Part shown: piece after piece, positions 8,135-17,212 of the stretch
How positions within the stretch are numbered: the stretch's first letter is position 1
How the letters are laid out: each line of letters starts with the position of its first letter
Origin: Prochlorococcus sp. AG-418-F16
GTDB lineage: Bacteria; Cyanobacteriota; Cyanobacteriia; PCC-6307; Cyanobiaceae
Length of the DNA stretch: 51,656 nucleotides
Assembly: GCA_003214235.1 (NCBI GenBank)
Contig: QCLW01000005.1
Span: 1-51,656 of the forward strand
Reading direction: 5' to 3'
Notes under the pieces: generated by a model
Seen by the model: the letters and a program-made list of their open reading frames with translations, nothing else
Databases searched by the model: none
Told to the model about the DNA's origin: nothing
Position numbers and translations under genes: made by a program

Positions 8135-9211
8135 TTACTTATATTCTTTGATTACCTTATTAAGCCAGTTCACAACCTTGTTAGCAAATGTATCTGTGGA
8201 GGCATTTTTTTCTACCCATTCTCTACAATTTTTACGCTTTATTTTTTCAATAATCTCTACATAGGAAAGCATATTTCTTTTATCATCCGGAGTAGCAAGA
8301 TACCCTGTTTGCCCATGCTGAATAATTTCACTAGGTCCTCCCCTTCTATAAGCTATTACCGGCACCCCGCAGGCTAAAGCCTCAACAACTACGTTCCCAT
8401 ATGCCTCATTCCATTTCGGAGTATTTAGCAACACCCTGCATTTACCAAGTTCTTTTTGTAATTCATTGGTTGATAAAAAACCCATCCAATCTATAGTTCC
8501 CTGAGGAAAAGATTGTTCTATCTCTGAGGCATAGGTTTCATCTTCTTTAACTCCCCAAACTTTTAGTTTTTCGCCAAGTTTATTTGCAACATAAACAGCA
8601 TCTTCTAAACCTTTCTCCGGTGCTACTCTCCCAACCCACGCCAAAGGCCCCTTCACTGAATCTTGAAAAGTATAATTATCTAATTTAAAACCATTACCAA
8701 TAATTATTGGTTTTTTTATGAATGGATAATCATCAGCTTGTATTTTGGAATGAAAAGCAAAATTATATGGATGTTTAGCATATACCTTTGAAATTAAATT
8801 ACTAATTACTAAACTCTCAGAACCCATACTAATAATGTGCGCAATGGGTATCTCGATATTTAGAGTCATCCAAATGGGCAACCAATCATAAGACATGTTT
8901 AATAATACATCTGCCTTTTTAGCAATATCTAATCCCTTTTCAAGCATTCCTGCTAAAAGTGAATTGTCTGGAATACTTACGGAAGAATTGTAATCTTGAT
9001 GCTGCCAACTAATTTGATCTTCACCATCTACAAAATGTAATTTTGCTTTTTCATTACTTTCATATAATTTAGAATTATTGGGAGCTATAACATCTACCGA
9101 GTGCCCCAAGGAAAGTAAACCCGATACTAATGAATTCAAAGTTAATTCAACTCCACCACCTTTGCCGCTTCCCAGAAAACCTATTGGAGTACTAATCAAA
9201 ACTATATGCAT
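8135..9211 (-). CDS. Glycosyltransferase family 4
   Basis: A GT-B fold transferase of about 358 residues. It begins with HIVLISTPIGFLGSGKGGGV, the N-terminal nucleotide-sugar domain loop. The C-terminal donor domain contains WVGRVAPEKGLEDAV and the E-x7-E motif region EAYGNVVVEALACGVPVIAY, followed by GGPSEIIQHGQTGYLA. The frame is open for 35 more codons upstream (to 9316), but that part does not resemble the family, so the ATG at 9211 is preferred. It probably forms a unit with the ArnT-like gene downstream. The sugar specificity is unknown. Confidence 0.88.
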   Translation of the reverse strand: MHIVLISTPIGFLGSGKGGGVELTLNSLVSGLLSLGHSVDVIAPNNSKLYESNEKAKLHFVDGEDQISWQHQDYNSSVSIPDNSLLAGMLEKGLDIAKKADVLLNMSYDWLPIWMTLNIEIPIAHIISMGSESLVISNLISKVYAKHPYNFAFHSKIQADDYPFIKKPIIIGNGFKLDNYTFQDSVKGPLAWVGRVAPEKGLEDAVYVANKLGEKLKVWGVKEDETYASEIEQSFPQGTIDWMGFLSTNELQKELGKCRVLLNTPKWNEAYGNVVVEALACGVPVIAYRRGGPSEIIQHGQTGYLATPDDKRNMLSYVEIIEKIKRKNCREWVEKNASTDTFANKVVNWLNKVIKEYK

Positions 9212-9239
9212 TATTAGATTTTTTACCCCAAGAAACTTA

Positions 9240-10181
9240 TTAAATACTAGTATCTGCAGATTTATTTTCCCATATAGACCTTCTCTGGCTAACAAAAAAT
9301 ACCGAGATAAGAACAAAAACCACTCCTATCCATTGCACAATAGTAAGTCTTTCATCTAACCAAAGACCTCCACTAAGAAGAGCGAATACAGGAGTTAAAA
9401 ATGCAAGGGTACTAAATCCAGTTATTTCTTTATTATTAGCAAAGTAGAAAAACAATCCATAAGCTATTGCGCCTCCGAAGACACTTGCAAATGACATGAG
9501 TCCCCAATCAAATAATGACCAACTTGGGATTATTTGAAAATTTGATTTTAAGCAATGCCTAATAATTAAGGGCACACTCCCTAAAACCATATGCCAGCCT
9601 GTAACTGCGACTGGATCACTTTTAGTACAGGTGAACCTAATTAAAATTGTTCCTAGGGCCATCGCTAGAGAAGCTGCAAGCATCCAAAGTTCACCGAAAT
9701 TAAAAGCTACATCGCTCATAGCCTTATCAGACAATAACCACCAATTTTCTAAAAACTCTTGCGGAACACCTAAAAATACTATTCCTCCTAAACCAAAAAG
9801 TAAGCCTAACCATCCAATTGGATTAATTAAATTTCCAAAAATTGCCCTTGCTAAAATCGCCACCAAAAGGGGCTGAGAATCAATCAATACAGAGCCAAGA
9901 CCCGCTCCAGTTTTTTCTATGCCATAAGTTAAAAACAACTGAAAAAAAGTGGCATCGACAATTGTAAAAACAAAAAACCACTTCAAATCGCACCTATATA
10001 TCTTCAAATCTCTTTTAAACAAATATGTTGTAATTAGAACAAGAATCCCTGCAGGTAGCAATCTTAAAGAAGCAACAAACTCCGGCCCAGCACTAGATAC
10101 TAAGGGAGTCATAGCCGCCATCGAAGTACCCCAAAGTGCAAAAGGGAGTATCATTAAAAACCAATTTAGGATTGAATTCAT
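9240..10181 (-). CDS. EamA/DMT-family permease
   Basis: A 313-residue inner-membrane protein with ten predicted helices in two repeated EamA halves. The first half starts LMILPFALWGTSMAAMTPLV, a typical DMT opening with the WG motif. The second half has ALGTILIRFTCTK and ends LDERLTIVQWIGVVFVLISV, the conserved DExLTxxQxxGxxLI pattern. Members export amino acids or other small metabolites. It ends 28 bases from the GT4 gene downstream and is divergent from sppA. Confidence 0.88.
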   Translation of the reverse strand: MNSILNWFLMILPFALWGTSMAAMTPLVSSAGPEFVASLRLLPAGILVLITTYLFKRDLKIYRCDLKWFFVFTIVDATFFQLFLTYGIEKTGAGLGSVLIDSQPLLVAILARAIFGNLINPIGWLGLLFGLGGIVFLGVPQEFLENWWLLSDKAMSDVAFNFGELWMLAASLAMALGTILIRFTCTKSDPVAVTGWHMVLGSVPLIIRHCLKSNFQIIPSWSLFDWGLMSFASVFGGAIAYGLFFYFANNKEITGFSTLAFLTPVFALLSGGLWLDERLTIVQWIGVVFVLISVFFVSQRRSIWENKSADTSI

Positions 10182-10232
10182 TAGGTCTGCTGATAATCTT
10201 TTTAAAGTAGTTTTATGTTTTACCTTAAAAGA

Positions 10233-11042
10233 ATGATTTGGCCTTTTAGACGAAAGTCAAAAAAAAGAATGGCTCGTATCGTAATTGATGAGCCTATTAC
10301 AAGTTCAACAAGAGTTTCTGTCCTTAAATCTCTTAAACAAATCGAGGATAGAGAATTCCCCGCTTTGATCCTGAGAATTGATTCACCAGGGGGGACCGTT
10401 GGTGATAGCCAAGAAATATACTCTGCTATTAAAAGACTAAAAGATAAAGGATGTAAAGTCATTGCAAGTTTTGGGAACATATCAGCATCGGGAGGTGTTT
10501 ATATTGGTGTTGCATCTGACAAAATAGTTGCAAATCCAGGAACAATTACTGGCTCTATTGGTGTGATTATAAGAGGAAATAATTTATCTGAATTATTAGA
10601 TAAAGTTGGCATAAAATTCGAAACTGTTAAAAGCGGTGTATTTAAAGATATACTTTCTCCAGATAAACCTTTAAGTGATGAAGGAAGAACACTGCTTCAA
10701 GGCCTGATAGATGAAAGTTATAAACAATTTACTGAAGCTGTTGCTGAAGGTAGAAATTTACCCGTGGAAGAAGTAATAAAATTTGCCGATGGAAGAATTT
10801 TCACTGGAACGCAAGCAAAAGAATTAGGTCTTGTTGATGAAGTTGGAGATGAATTTGTAGCAAGAGAACTTGCTGCAAAATTGGTTGATATTGATCCTAA
10901 AATTAAGCCCTTAACATTTGGTAAGAAAAAAAAGAAAATACTTGGACTAATTCCTGGAAGTAAAATTATCGAAAAAATCATCAATAACATCTTTTTTGAG
11001 ATTGATTCATCTAATAAAATACTTTGGTTATATAAGCCTTAA
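10233..11042 (+). CDS. sppA: Signal peptide peptidase SppA-like serine protease
   Basis: A protein of about 269 residues of the S49 family, 36-kDa type, which degrades cleaved signal peptides and other membrane-associated peptides. LILRIDSPGGTVGDSQEIY forms the oxyanion region. The nucleophile Ser is in SASGGVYIGVASD, followed by GTITGSIGVI, and the general-base Lys is most likely the one in SGVFKDILSPDKP. No clear signal anchor is present. The frame allows an ATG at 10215, but the start at 10233 (MIWPFRRK) gives the usual cyanobacterial N-terminus. It is followed after 6 bases by aroH. Confidence 0.87.
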   Translation: MIWPFRRKSKKRMARIVIDEPITSSTRVSVLKSLKQIEDREFPALILRIDSPGGTVGDSQEIYSAIKRLKDKGCKVIASFGNISASGGVYIGVASDKIVANPGTITGSIGVIIRGNNLSELLDKVGIKFETVKSGVFKDILSPDKPLSDEGRTLLQGLIDESYKQFTEAVAEGRNLPVEEVIKFADGRIFTGTQAKELGLVDEVGDEFVARELAAKLVDIDPKIKPLTFGKKKKKILGLIPGSKIIEKIINNIFFEIDSSNKILWLYKP

Positions 11043-11048
11043 ACAAAT

Positions 11049-11432
11049 ATGTATGAAAAAATGAAAGATGATTATAAAATTAAATTTATTAGAGGAGCTA
11101 CAACATCCTCGGGGAATTCAGTTGAGGAAATAGAAGATGCCGTAGTGGAATTAATAGATGAATTAATTTCACGTAACAATCTGATTAAGACAAATTTATT
11201 ATCAATTACATTCACTGCGACAAAAGATTTGGATGCATGTTTTCCTGCTTCAGTTGCAAGGAAATGCAATGGACTTGATTCAGTAGCATTTTTAGACTGT
11301 CAACAAATGTATGTTTCTAATGATGTCGATTTTTGTATAAGAATAATGGCTCAAGTTTTATCACCTCCAAATAATCCCGTAAAGCATCCCTACTTAAGAG
11401 GGGCTTCAAAATTAAGGGCTGATAGATGTTAA
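11049..11432 (+). CDS. aroH: Chorismate mutase, AroH type
   Basis: A 127-residue monofunctional chorismate mutase, which turns chorismate into prephenate for Phe and Tyr synthesis. The AroH fold signature is clear: FIRGATTSSGNSVEEI, SITFTATKDLDACFPA and the C-terminal HPYLRGASKLRADR, holding the family's active-site Arg and Glu residues. A second ATG four codons in (11061) could also be the start. The 6-base gap to sppA suggests co-transcription. Confidence 0.93.
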   Translation: MYEKMKDDYKIKFIRGATTSSGNSVEEIEDAVVELIDELISRNNLIKTNLLSITFTATKDLDACFPASVARKCNGLDSVAFLDCQQMYVSNDVDFCIRIMAQVLSPPNNPVKHPYLRGASKLRADRC

Positions 11433-11503
11433 CCTTAATTTAAGACAATTTTTTCCACTTTAAATTTGGATAAACCTTAATCCTTTAAAAATTCATTTAA
11501 TCA

Positions 11504-12082
11504 ATGTTTAAAAATACAAAAAAACTTGCTTTAAATTTTAAAATTTTAAGATTTTTTCTTATCCCTACAATTTTATTTTCAACTCCATTTTTCAATAACA
11601 TCCAAGATGCTAAAGCAGGATTGGAATTCCAGTGGGACCAAAACTCTGGGTATAGACGATTAAAATGGCTTCAAAAAGACAATAAAAGGAAATTTAGAAA
11701 TACAATTTATTTTTTCTTTAGGCCATCTGATAGAAGAACTGATCTCTTAAAAATTAATCTAAAAATCCCTAAAACCTTTAAATCTACTTTAAAAAACGAA
11801 AAAATTAGTTTTTGCAAGGTAAGAATAGGTGGTTTTGAAAATCGAACAAAATGTTTAGAAGATATTCCAGCTGATATCAAAATTAATAAGGAGGAATCAG
11901 GCTTACGATCACTAGATATTTATCCTTACAGTCCAATTCCCGCTAATAAAGATAGTTATGCAATTGTCTTAAAAGTCTTTAATCCAAAAAAATCAGGCCT
12001 ATTTCAATTCCACTCATATGGGCAACCTAAAGGAAAATCAGTTTCAAGTTATTTAGGAAGCTGGACCATAGTGATCGATTAA
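11504..12082 (+). CDS. DUF2808 exported protein
   Basis: A 192-residue protein with an N-terminal signal peptide (basic start KNTKKLALNFK, hydrophobic FFLIPTILFSTPFF, probable cleavage near DAKAG at residues 35-39). The mature part matches the cyanobacterial DUF2808 pattern of a mainly beta domain ending with YGQPKGKSVSSYLGSW. It is likely periplasmic or outer-membrane associated. The function is not established. It ends 30 bases before rpmH. Confidence 0.75.
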   Translation: MFKNTKKLALNFKILRFFLIPTILFSTPFFNNIQDAKAGLEFQWDQNSGYRRLKWLQKDNKRKFRNTIYFFFRPSDRRTDLLKINLKIPKTFKSTLKNEKISFCKVRIGGFENRTKCLEDIPADIKINKEESGLRSLDIYPYSPIPANKDSYAIVLKVFNPKKSGLFQFHSYGQPKGKSVSSYLGSWTIVID

Positions 12083-12112
12083 ATGATAAATTAATTATGG
12101 TTAATTAAAAAA

Positions 12113-12250
12113 ATGACTAAAAGAACATTTGGCGGAACTTCAAGAAAAAGAAAACGTGTATCTGGTTTTAGAGTAAGAATGCGTTCTCATACTGGTAGAA
12201 GAGTTATTAAAAGCAGAAGGCAAAAAGGGAGAGAAAGAATAGCTGTCTAG
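12113..12250 (+). CDS. rpmH: 50S ribosomal protein L34
   Basis: A 45-residue, very basic protein starting [15 protein letters not shown] and containing [15 protein letters not shown], an unmistakable L34. It is a structural component of the large ribosomal subunit. It is the first gene of the conserved rpmH-rnpA block and ends 12 bases before rnpA. Confidence 0.97.
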
Positions 12251-12262
12251 ATTTAAATTTAA

Positions 12263-12649
12263 ATGGGTTTACCTAAAGATATGCGTTTAAAAGGTCATAG
12301 GACTTTTAATTATATTCATAAAAATTCCATAAAATATCATGGAAAATTAATGACATTTAAATTGGCAATATCAAATCCGAAAATCCTCTTATCTCATAAT
12401 CTCACAAATACATCAAACAAATTTAGGGTTGCAATTGCAATTAGCAAAAAAGTTTCAAAAAAAGCTGTAGATCGAAACAAAAAAAGGAGGATTCTGCAAG
12501 AGTGGTTATTAACAAACATTCACAAAATTAATAGCCACAAACCTTATTGGTTACTTGTTAACCTTAAATTTGGGGATTTCTGCAATGATAAAGATAGACT
12601 TTTGGAGGAATTTCAAAACTTAATGTTCACATCTCGTCTAATCAAATGA
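12263..12649 (+). CDS. rnpA: Ribonuclease P protein component
   Basis: A 128-residue basic protein that binds the RNase P RNA and helps position the tRNA precursor leader. The opening LPKDMRLKGHRTFNYIHKN matches the family. The RNR signature is present in a slightly altered form, KKVSKKAVDRNKKRRILQEW (family: R-N-x2-KR-R). The context after rpmH confirms it. Its stop overlaps the start of the PH-domain gene (ATGA). Confidence 0.94.
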   Translation: MGLPKDMRLKGHRTFNYIHKNSIKYHGKLMTFKLAISNPKILLSHNLTNTSNKFRVAIAISKKVSKKAVDRNKKRRILQEWLLTNIHKINSHKPYWLLVNLKFGDFCNDKDRLLEEFQNLMFTSRLIK

Positions 12650-13059
12650 TTAACATGAATGAAGAAACCTTTTACGAAGGAGGTCCTGCAAAAAGTGATT
12701 TGATAATAAATCTACTAGCAGCTGTAACTATTCTTGGTTTGCCATTTACCTTTGCCGCAATAGTTAGAGCACTTTGGTTGAGATATAAAATTACAAATAA
12801 AAGAATTACAATAGATGGTGGATGGTTTGGTAAAAACAAAACACAAGTATCATTAAGTAACATTGAAGAAATCAGATCTATTCCAAGAGGATTCGGATCA
12901 TATGGTGACATGGTTCTTATTCTTAATGACGGATCAAAGGTAGAAATGAAATCATTACCTCTATTCAGAGAAAAGCAGAAATTTATTGAAGAGAATATAA
13001 ATAAAAGATTACAAATCCCAAATCTCAACGAGGTAGAAGGATTTGCTACTAAATCCTAA
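12646..13059 (+). CDS. PH-domain (bPH2-type) membrane protein
   Basis: A 137-residue protein with one N-terminal hydrophobic helix region (DLIINLLAAVTILGLPFTFAAIVRAL cannot all be membrane-spanning, but one long or two short helices fit). A bacterial PH domain follows: YKITNKRITIDGGWFGKNK, then SLSNIEEIRSIPRGFGSYGD, then LKDGS-like LNDGSKVEMKSLP. The start may be 12646, overlapping the rnpA stop, or ATG 12655. It lies between rnpA and yidC, where many bacteria carry yidD, so a link with membrane protein insertion is possible but unproven. Confidence 0.72.
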   Translation: MINMNEETFYEGGPAKSDLIINLLAAVTILGLPFTFAAIVRALWLRYKITNKRITIDGGWFGKNKTQVSLSNIEEIRSIPRGFGSYGDMVLILNDGSKVEMKSLPLFREKQKFIEENINKRLQIPNLNEVEGFATKS

Positions 13060-13131
13060 ATAAATTAATTACAAAAACCTTTTTTTCCTGTAAAATAAAA
13101 TGTCAAGCAAAATTACACTTTCTTTAATATC

Positions 13132-14274
13132 GTGATAGGGTTCATTTCTGAAAAACTACTTATCCCGATTCTAGATTTTTTCTACGGTTTAGTACCTAGT
13201 TATGGTTTAGCAATTGTTGCATTAACAGTTGTAATTAGGATTGCACTTTTCCCTTTAAGCGCAGGTTCCATTAGGAGCGCAAGAAGGATGAAGATTGCCC
13301 AACCAGTAATGCAAAAAAAGCAAGCAGAAATAAAATCTAAGTTTTCAGGTGATCCAAAGAAACAGCAAGAAGAATTAGGAAAACTAATGAACGAGTTTGG
13401 CAGTCCCCTCGCAGGTTGCCTTCCATTGATTGTACAAATGCCTGTTCTATTTGCATTGTTTGCAACATTAAGAGGTTCACCATTCGCTGATGTTCCTTAC
13501 AACATAAATCTTAAGGTCGTTCCACAGGATCAAATTGCAGCTATTGATCCAAAACCTTATAAATCACCAAGACACTCTATATTCATTACAGAAAAATCAC
13601 ATTTCCCTGTAATAGCTAGTATTCCTAATGGAACAAAATTAGGAACAGAAGAATCAATTAAAATAAATTTGCAAACAACGAATGGGAATAGCTATTCTGA
13701 AGTTTTATCTAAATATGATAATGGTTCAAAATTTCTCCCTACTTGGAAGGTATCAAAAGGATCTGAAAATCTAAAAGTTTCCCAAGACGGAACTGTAACT
13801 GCAATTAAACCAGGTGATGCAACAATTGAAGCGAAAATACCTGGTCTAGCTGCCAAAAGTGGTTTTCTTTTTATAAAAGCTCTTGGTCAAGTTGGTTTTT
13901 ATGTAGATGGGGCTATTAATTGGGATATTGCGACACTAGTTGGGGCCTTTGGGTTAACCCTGCTTCTTTCTCAAGTTTTGTCTGGTCAGGGGATGCCTGC
14001 GAATCCACAGCAATCAACAGCTAACAAAATTACACCAGTAATGATTACTGGTATGTTTCTGTTTTTCCCTCTTCCAGCAGGAGTGTTACTATATATGGTT
14101 GTTGCCAATATATTTCAGGCATTTCAGACTTTTCTTCTTAATAAAGAAGCTCTTCCTGAGAATCTACAGAAAATTTTGGATCAACAATTATTGGCCAAAG
14201 ATCAAGTAATAACAACTTCTGCTTCAACTATCTCTGACAAAAGATTACCTTTTGAACCTAACAGTAAAAAATAA
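13132..14274 (+). CDS. yidC: Membrane protein insertase YidC/Alb3/Oxa1
   Basis: A 380-residue insertase that places proteins into the plasma and thylakoid membranes, alone or with Sec. The core helices are recognisable: [20 protein letters not shown] with the conserved Arg of the hydrophilic groove, [19 protein letters not shown], and the C-terminal [20 protein letters not shown]. An insert at about residues 120-250 lies between two helices on the lumenal side. Its second half ([20 protein letters not shown]) resembles a bacterial Ig-like (Big_2) repeat. The start is GTG. Confidence 0.95.
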   Translation: MIGFISEKLLIPILDFFYGLVPSYGLAIVALTVVIRIALFPLSAGSIRSARRMKIAQPVMQKKQAEIKSKFSGDPKKQQEELGKLMNEFGSPLAGCLPLIVQMPVLFALFATLRGSPFADVPYNINLKVVPQDQIAAIDPKPYKSPRHSIFITEKSHFPVIASIPNGTKLGTEESIKINLQTTNGNSYSEVLSKYDNGSKFLPTWKVSKGSENLKVSQDGTVTAIKPGDATIEAKIPGLAAKSGFLFIKALGQVGFYVDGAINWDIATLVGAFGLTLLLSQVLSGQGMPANPQQSTANKITPVMITGMFLFFPLPAGVLLYMVVANIFQAFQTFLLNKEALPENLQKILDQQLLAKDQVITTSASTISDKRLPFEPNSKK

Positions 14275-14289
14275 TCTTAATCTTAAATA

Positions 14290-15756
14290 ATGAATTCTTG
14301 GTGTAGAAATTTAGAATTACTTATAAAATCAAGAACTTCATTAATTTGGATAAGAACTAAAGAAGAAGAAAGATTAGAAAAATTAGTTAATTTCTCTTGT
14401 GAAAGTTTAAGTATAAAAAGATTCCTTTGCTGGGATTGTGTTAGCGGTATTAAAGGATTAATAAATGAAGAAGGTAAATTTTCTAACAATCCTTTAGGAG
14501 TGCTTAATTGGCTTAAAGAACAAAGTTCTGAAGTCTCAACAGTTTTATTACTAAAAGATTTTCATAAATTTTATGATGATCCATCTATTAATAGAACTAT
14601 TAAAGAACTATCTTCAGCGCTTAAGGAAACCAGTCATAATTTAATTATTAGTTCTCATCTATTTCCATCATCAGAAGAGCTGGATGAATTAATGACAATT
14701 CTAAACTTACCTTTACCTGATCAAAAAGAATTAAGAAATCTAATAAAAAGAATTGCTATCAATACCAATTCAAATCTTGACGAACAAGACTTAAACCAAC
14801 TTTCTATAGCTTCAAGTGGATTAACCGAAATAAAAGTAAAGCAAGTCACTGCAAAGGCTCTTGCTCAAAGAGGGAAAATAAGTAAAGAAGATATTAAAGA
14901 TATTCTTGAAGAAAAGAAACAAGTTATAGCAAGAAGTGAAATTTTAGAATTTTTCGAAGCTAAATCAAGTCAAGATGATATTGGTGGTTTAAATGTTTTA
15001 AAAGTTTGGCTTAATCAAAGATATAGGGCCTTTTCTAAAGAAGCTAGAGACTATGGACTACCTATTCCAAAGGGGGTCTTACTTGTAGGAGCGCAAGGAA
15101 CAGGGAAATCACTTACTGCAAAATCAATTTCCAAGAGTTGGTCGATGCCACTTCTTAGATTAGATGTGGGCAGACTATTTTCTAGCCTTGTTGGTTCAAG
15201 TGAGGCAAGAACAAGAGAAACAATATCGAGAGCTGAGGCCATGGCACCTTGTATCCTCTGGATCGATGAAATTGATAAAGGCTTTGGTGGCGATGCAAGA
15301 AGTGATGGAGGGACAAGTCAAAGAGTTTTGGCAAGTTTGCTGACTTGGATGTCTGAAAAAGAATCCGCCGTATTTGTAATTGCCACCGCTAATGCTATAG
15401 ATAAGCTTCCGGCTGAATTATTAAGGAAAGGTAGATTTGATGAGATATTTTTCCTTGATTTACCAAATTCCGAAGAAAGATTAAGCATTCTGGATTTGCA
15501 CTTAAAAAAAAGAAGACCAAGTTACAATTTCCCTCTCTCTACCATCATCGACAGAACGGATGGATTCTCAGGTGCAGAACTTGAACAAGCAGTAATTGAG
15601 GGGATGCACATTTCATTCTCTGAGAATAGAGAGCTCATGGAGAAAGATTTAATAAAGGCAGTTTCTGAATTAGTTCCCTTATCAAGAACCGCTAAAGAGC
15701 AAATTGATTTACTAAAAGAATGGTCATCTACAGGACGGGCTCGCTCTGCATCGTAA
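14290..15756 (+). CDS. AAA ATPase, Ycf46-like
   Basis: A 488-residue AAA protein of the Ycf46 type found in cyanobacteria and red-algal plastids. The N-terminal 220 residues (MNSWCRNLELLIKSRTSLIW) form the family's own domain. The AAA module follows with Walker A GAQGTGKS at about 267-274, Walker B CILWIDEIDK at about 320-329, and the arginine-finger region AELLRKGRFDEIF. The small helical subdomain DGFSGAELEQAVIEG comes after it. The role is unclear; Ycf46 has been linked to the CO2-limitation response in some cyanobacteria. It follows yidC by 15 bases. Confidence 0.87.
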   Translation: MNSWCRNLELLIKSRTSLIWIRTKEEERLEKLVNFSCESLSIKRFLCWDCVSGIKGLINEEGKFSNNPLGVLNWLKEQSSEVSTVLLLKDFHKFYDDPSINRTIKELSSALKETSHNLIISSHLFPSSEELDELMTILNLPLPDQKELRNLIKRIAINTNSNLDEQDLNQLSIASSGLTEIKVKQVTAKALAQRGKISKEDIKDILEEKKQVIARSEILEFFEAKSSQDDIGGLNVLKVWLNQRYRAFSKEARDYGLPIPKGVLLVGAQGTGKSLTAKSISKSWSMPLLRLDVGRLFSSLVGSSEARTRETISRAEAMAPCILWIDEIDKGFGGDARSDGGTSQRVLASLLTWMSEKESAVFVIATANAIDKLPAELLRKGRFDEIFFLDLPNSEERLSILDLHLKKRRPSYNFPLSTIIDRTDGFSGAELEQAVIEGMHISFSENRELMEKDLIKAVSELVPLSRTAKEQIDLLKEWSSTGRARSAS

Positions 15757-15762
15757 TTAAAA

Positions 15763-15848
15763 TTTAATTTTTAAAATATTACATAAGTTAGAAATCATTA
15801 ATTTATTTAATTTTTAAAATATTACATAAGTTAGAAATCATTAATTTA
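15763..15848. repeat. Exact 43-bp tandem duplication
   Basis: Copy 1 (15763-15805) and copy 2 (15806-15848) are identical over 43 bases, each starting tttaatttttaaaatatt and ending gaaatcattaattta. A third copy begins with ttaattttt and then breaks off. It lies in the 169-base gap between the Ycf46-like gene and serS. No function is evident, and the perfect identity suggests a recent event. Confidence 0.97.
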
Positions 15849-15925
15849 GTTAATTTTTCATCAAAAATCCCAAATAATGAATTGAGATTAACTATCTTAA
15901 TTAAGGTATTAAAAAAAAAAAAAGA

Positions 15926-17203
15926 GTGTTAGATCAAAAATTAATAAGGGAAAATCCAACTTTTGTTGAAGAGAATTTATCCTTAAGAGGAAAAGTTTAT
16001 AAGATATCCCAAATACACGAATTAACTGTTAAGAAAAAAGAAATAGATATAGAAATATCCCGCCTCCAATCCGAGAGTAAAAAATTAAGCAAATCAATCG
16101 GTCAAGTAATTGGGAAATCGCAAAATAATAACTCACAAGAACTTAATGATTTAAAGAAAAAGGGAAACGAATATAGAATTAAAATTTCTGAGCTTGAAGA
16201 GAAGCAAAGAATATTAGATAAAGAAGTAGATAATGAGATTTATAATTTGCCAAATTTTCCTAGCAAAGATGCACCTATTGGAAAAGATGAAAGTGATAAT
16301 GTCCAAATAAAAACTTGGGGGGACCCTTCTAGAAAAGAGAATATTAAATCACACTGGGAAATAGGCGAAAGTCTTAATATTTTTAACTCTGTAAAATCAA
16401 CAAAAATATCAAAAAGTCGTTTTATTACTCTTATCGGTGATGGTGCAAGATTAGAGAGGGCATTGATTAATTTCATGCTCGATATTCATACCAAAAATGG
16501 TTATTTAGAGTTAATGCCTCCAGCTTTAGTAAATTCAGAAAGTCTTAGAGGATCTGGACAATTACCTAAATTTTCAAATGAAAGTTTTAAGTGTTCTAAT
16601 GACGATTTATGGCTTTCTCCAACAGCTGAAGTTCCACTAACTGCTTTTCATAGAAACGAGATTATTGATCCCCAGCAGTTACCTATTAAGTATGTTGCAT
16701 ATAGTCCATGTTTTAGGAGAGAAGCTGGAAGTTATGGAAGGGATACTAAAGGTTTAATAAGACTTCATCAATTTAATAAGGTTGAGCTCTATTGGTTTTG
16801 TGATCCAAGTAAATCTTTAGAAGCTCATAAAAAGATTACTTCTGATGCAGAAAGTATTTTAAAAAAGCTCAACTTACCTTACAGATTAGTAGATATTTGT
16901 ACTGGAGATTTAGGCTTTTCCTCTAGTAGAACATTTGATCTTGAAGTCTGGCTACCCAGTAATAAATGTTATAGAGAAATTTCAAGTTGCAGTAATTGCC
17001 TTGACTTTCAAGCGCGTAGATCATCAATAAGATCAAAAATTGATAAAAAAAATACATATTTACATACCTTAAATGGCAGTGGGCTTGCTGTAGGAAGAAC
17101 AATGGCTGCTATTCTTGAGAATGGCCAACAAACAGATGGTACCGTTAAGATTCCAGATGCTCTGGTTCCATATTTTGGGTCAAATCTTTTAAAAACTGCT
17201 TAA
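15926..17203 (+). CDS. serS: Seryl-tRNA synthetase
   Basis: A 425-residue class II synthetase that charges tRNA-Ser and tRNA-Sec-type substrates. The N-terminal coiled-coil arm spans about residues 30-105. Class II motif 2 is [19 protein letters not shown], and motif 3 is [18 protein letters not shown]. The start is GTG, 2 bases after an A-run of 13 and a short aaagag stretch. It is followed after 9 bases by rseP. Confidence 0.97.
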   Translation: MLDQKLIRENPTFVEENLSLRGKVYKISQIHELTVKKKEIDIEISRLQSESKKLSKSIGQVIGKSQNNNSQELNDLKKKGNEYRIKISELEEKQRILDKEVDNEIYNLPNFPSKDAPIGKDESDNVQIKTWGDPSRKENIKSHWEIGESLNIFNSVKSTKISKSRFITLIGDGARLERALINFMLDIHTKNGYLELMPPALVNSESLRGSGQLPKFSNESFKCSNDDLWLSPTAEVPLTAFHRNEIIDPQQLPIKYVAYSPCFRREAGSYGRDTKGLIRLHQFNKVELYWFCDPSKSLEAHKKITSDAESILKKLNLPYRLVDICTGDLGFSSSRTFDLEVWLPSNKCYREISSCSNCLDFQARRSSIRSKIDKKNTYLHTLNGSGLAVGRTMAAILENGQQTDGTVKIPDALVPYFGSNLLKTA

Positions 17204-17212
17204 GATACAACA

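Noticed and set aside
9212-9316. N-terminal extension of the GT4 gene
   Set aside because: The extra 35 codons overlap the end of the DMT gene and do not resemble the GT4 N-terminus; the ATG at 9211 starts exactly at the family pattern.
9949-10236. Plus-strand open frame over the start of the DMT permease
   Set aside because: It is antisense to a well-supported ten-helix permease and has no family-like sequence.
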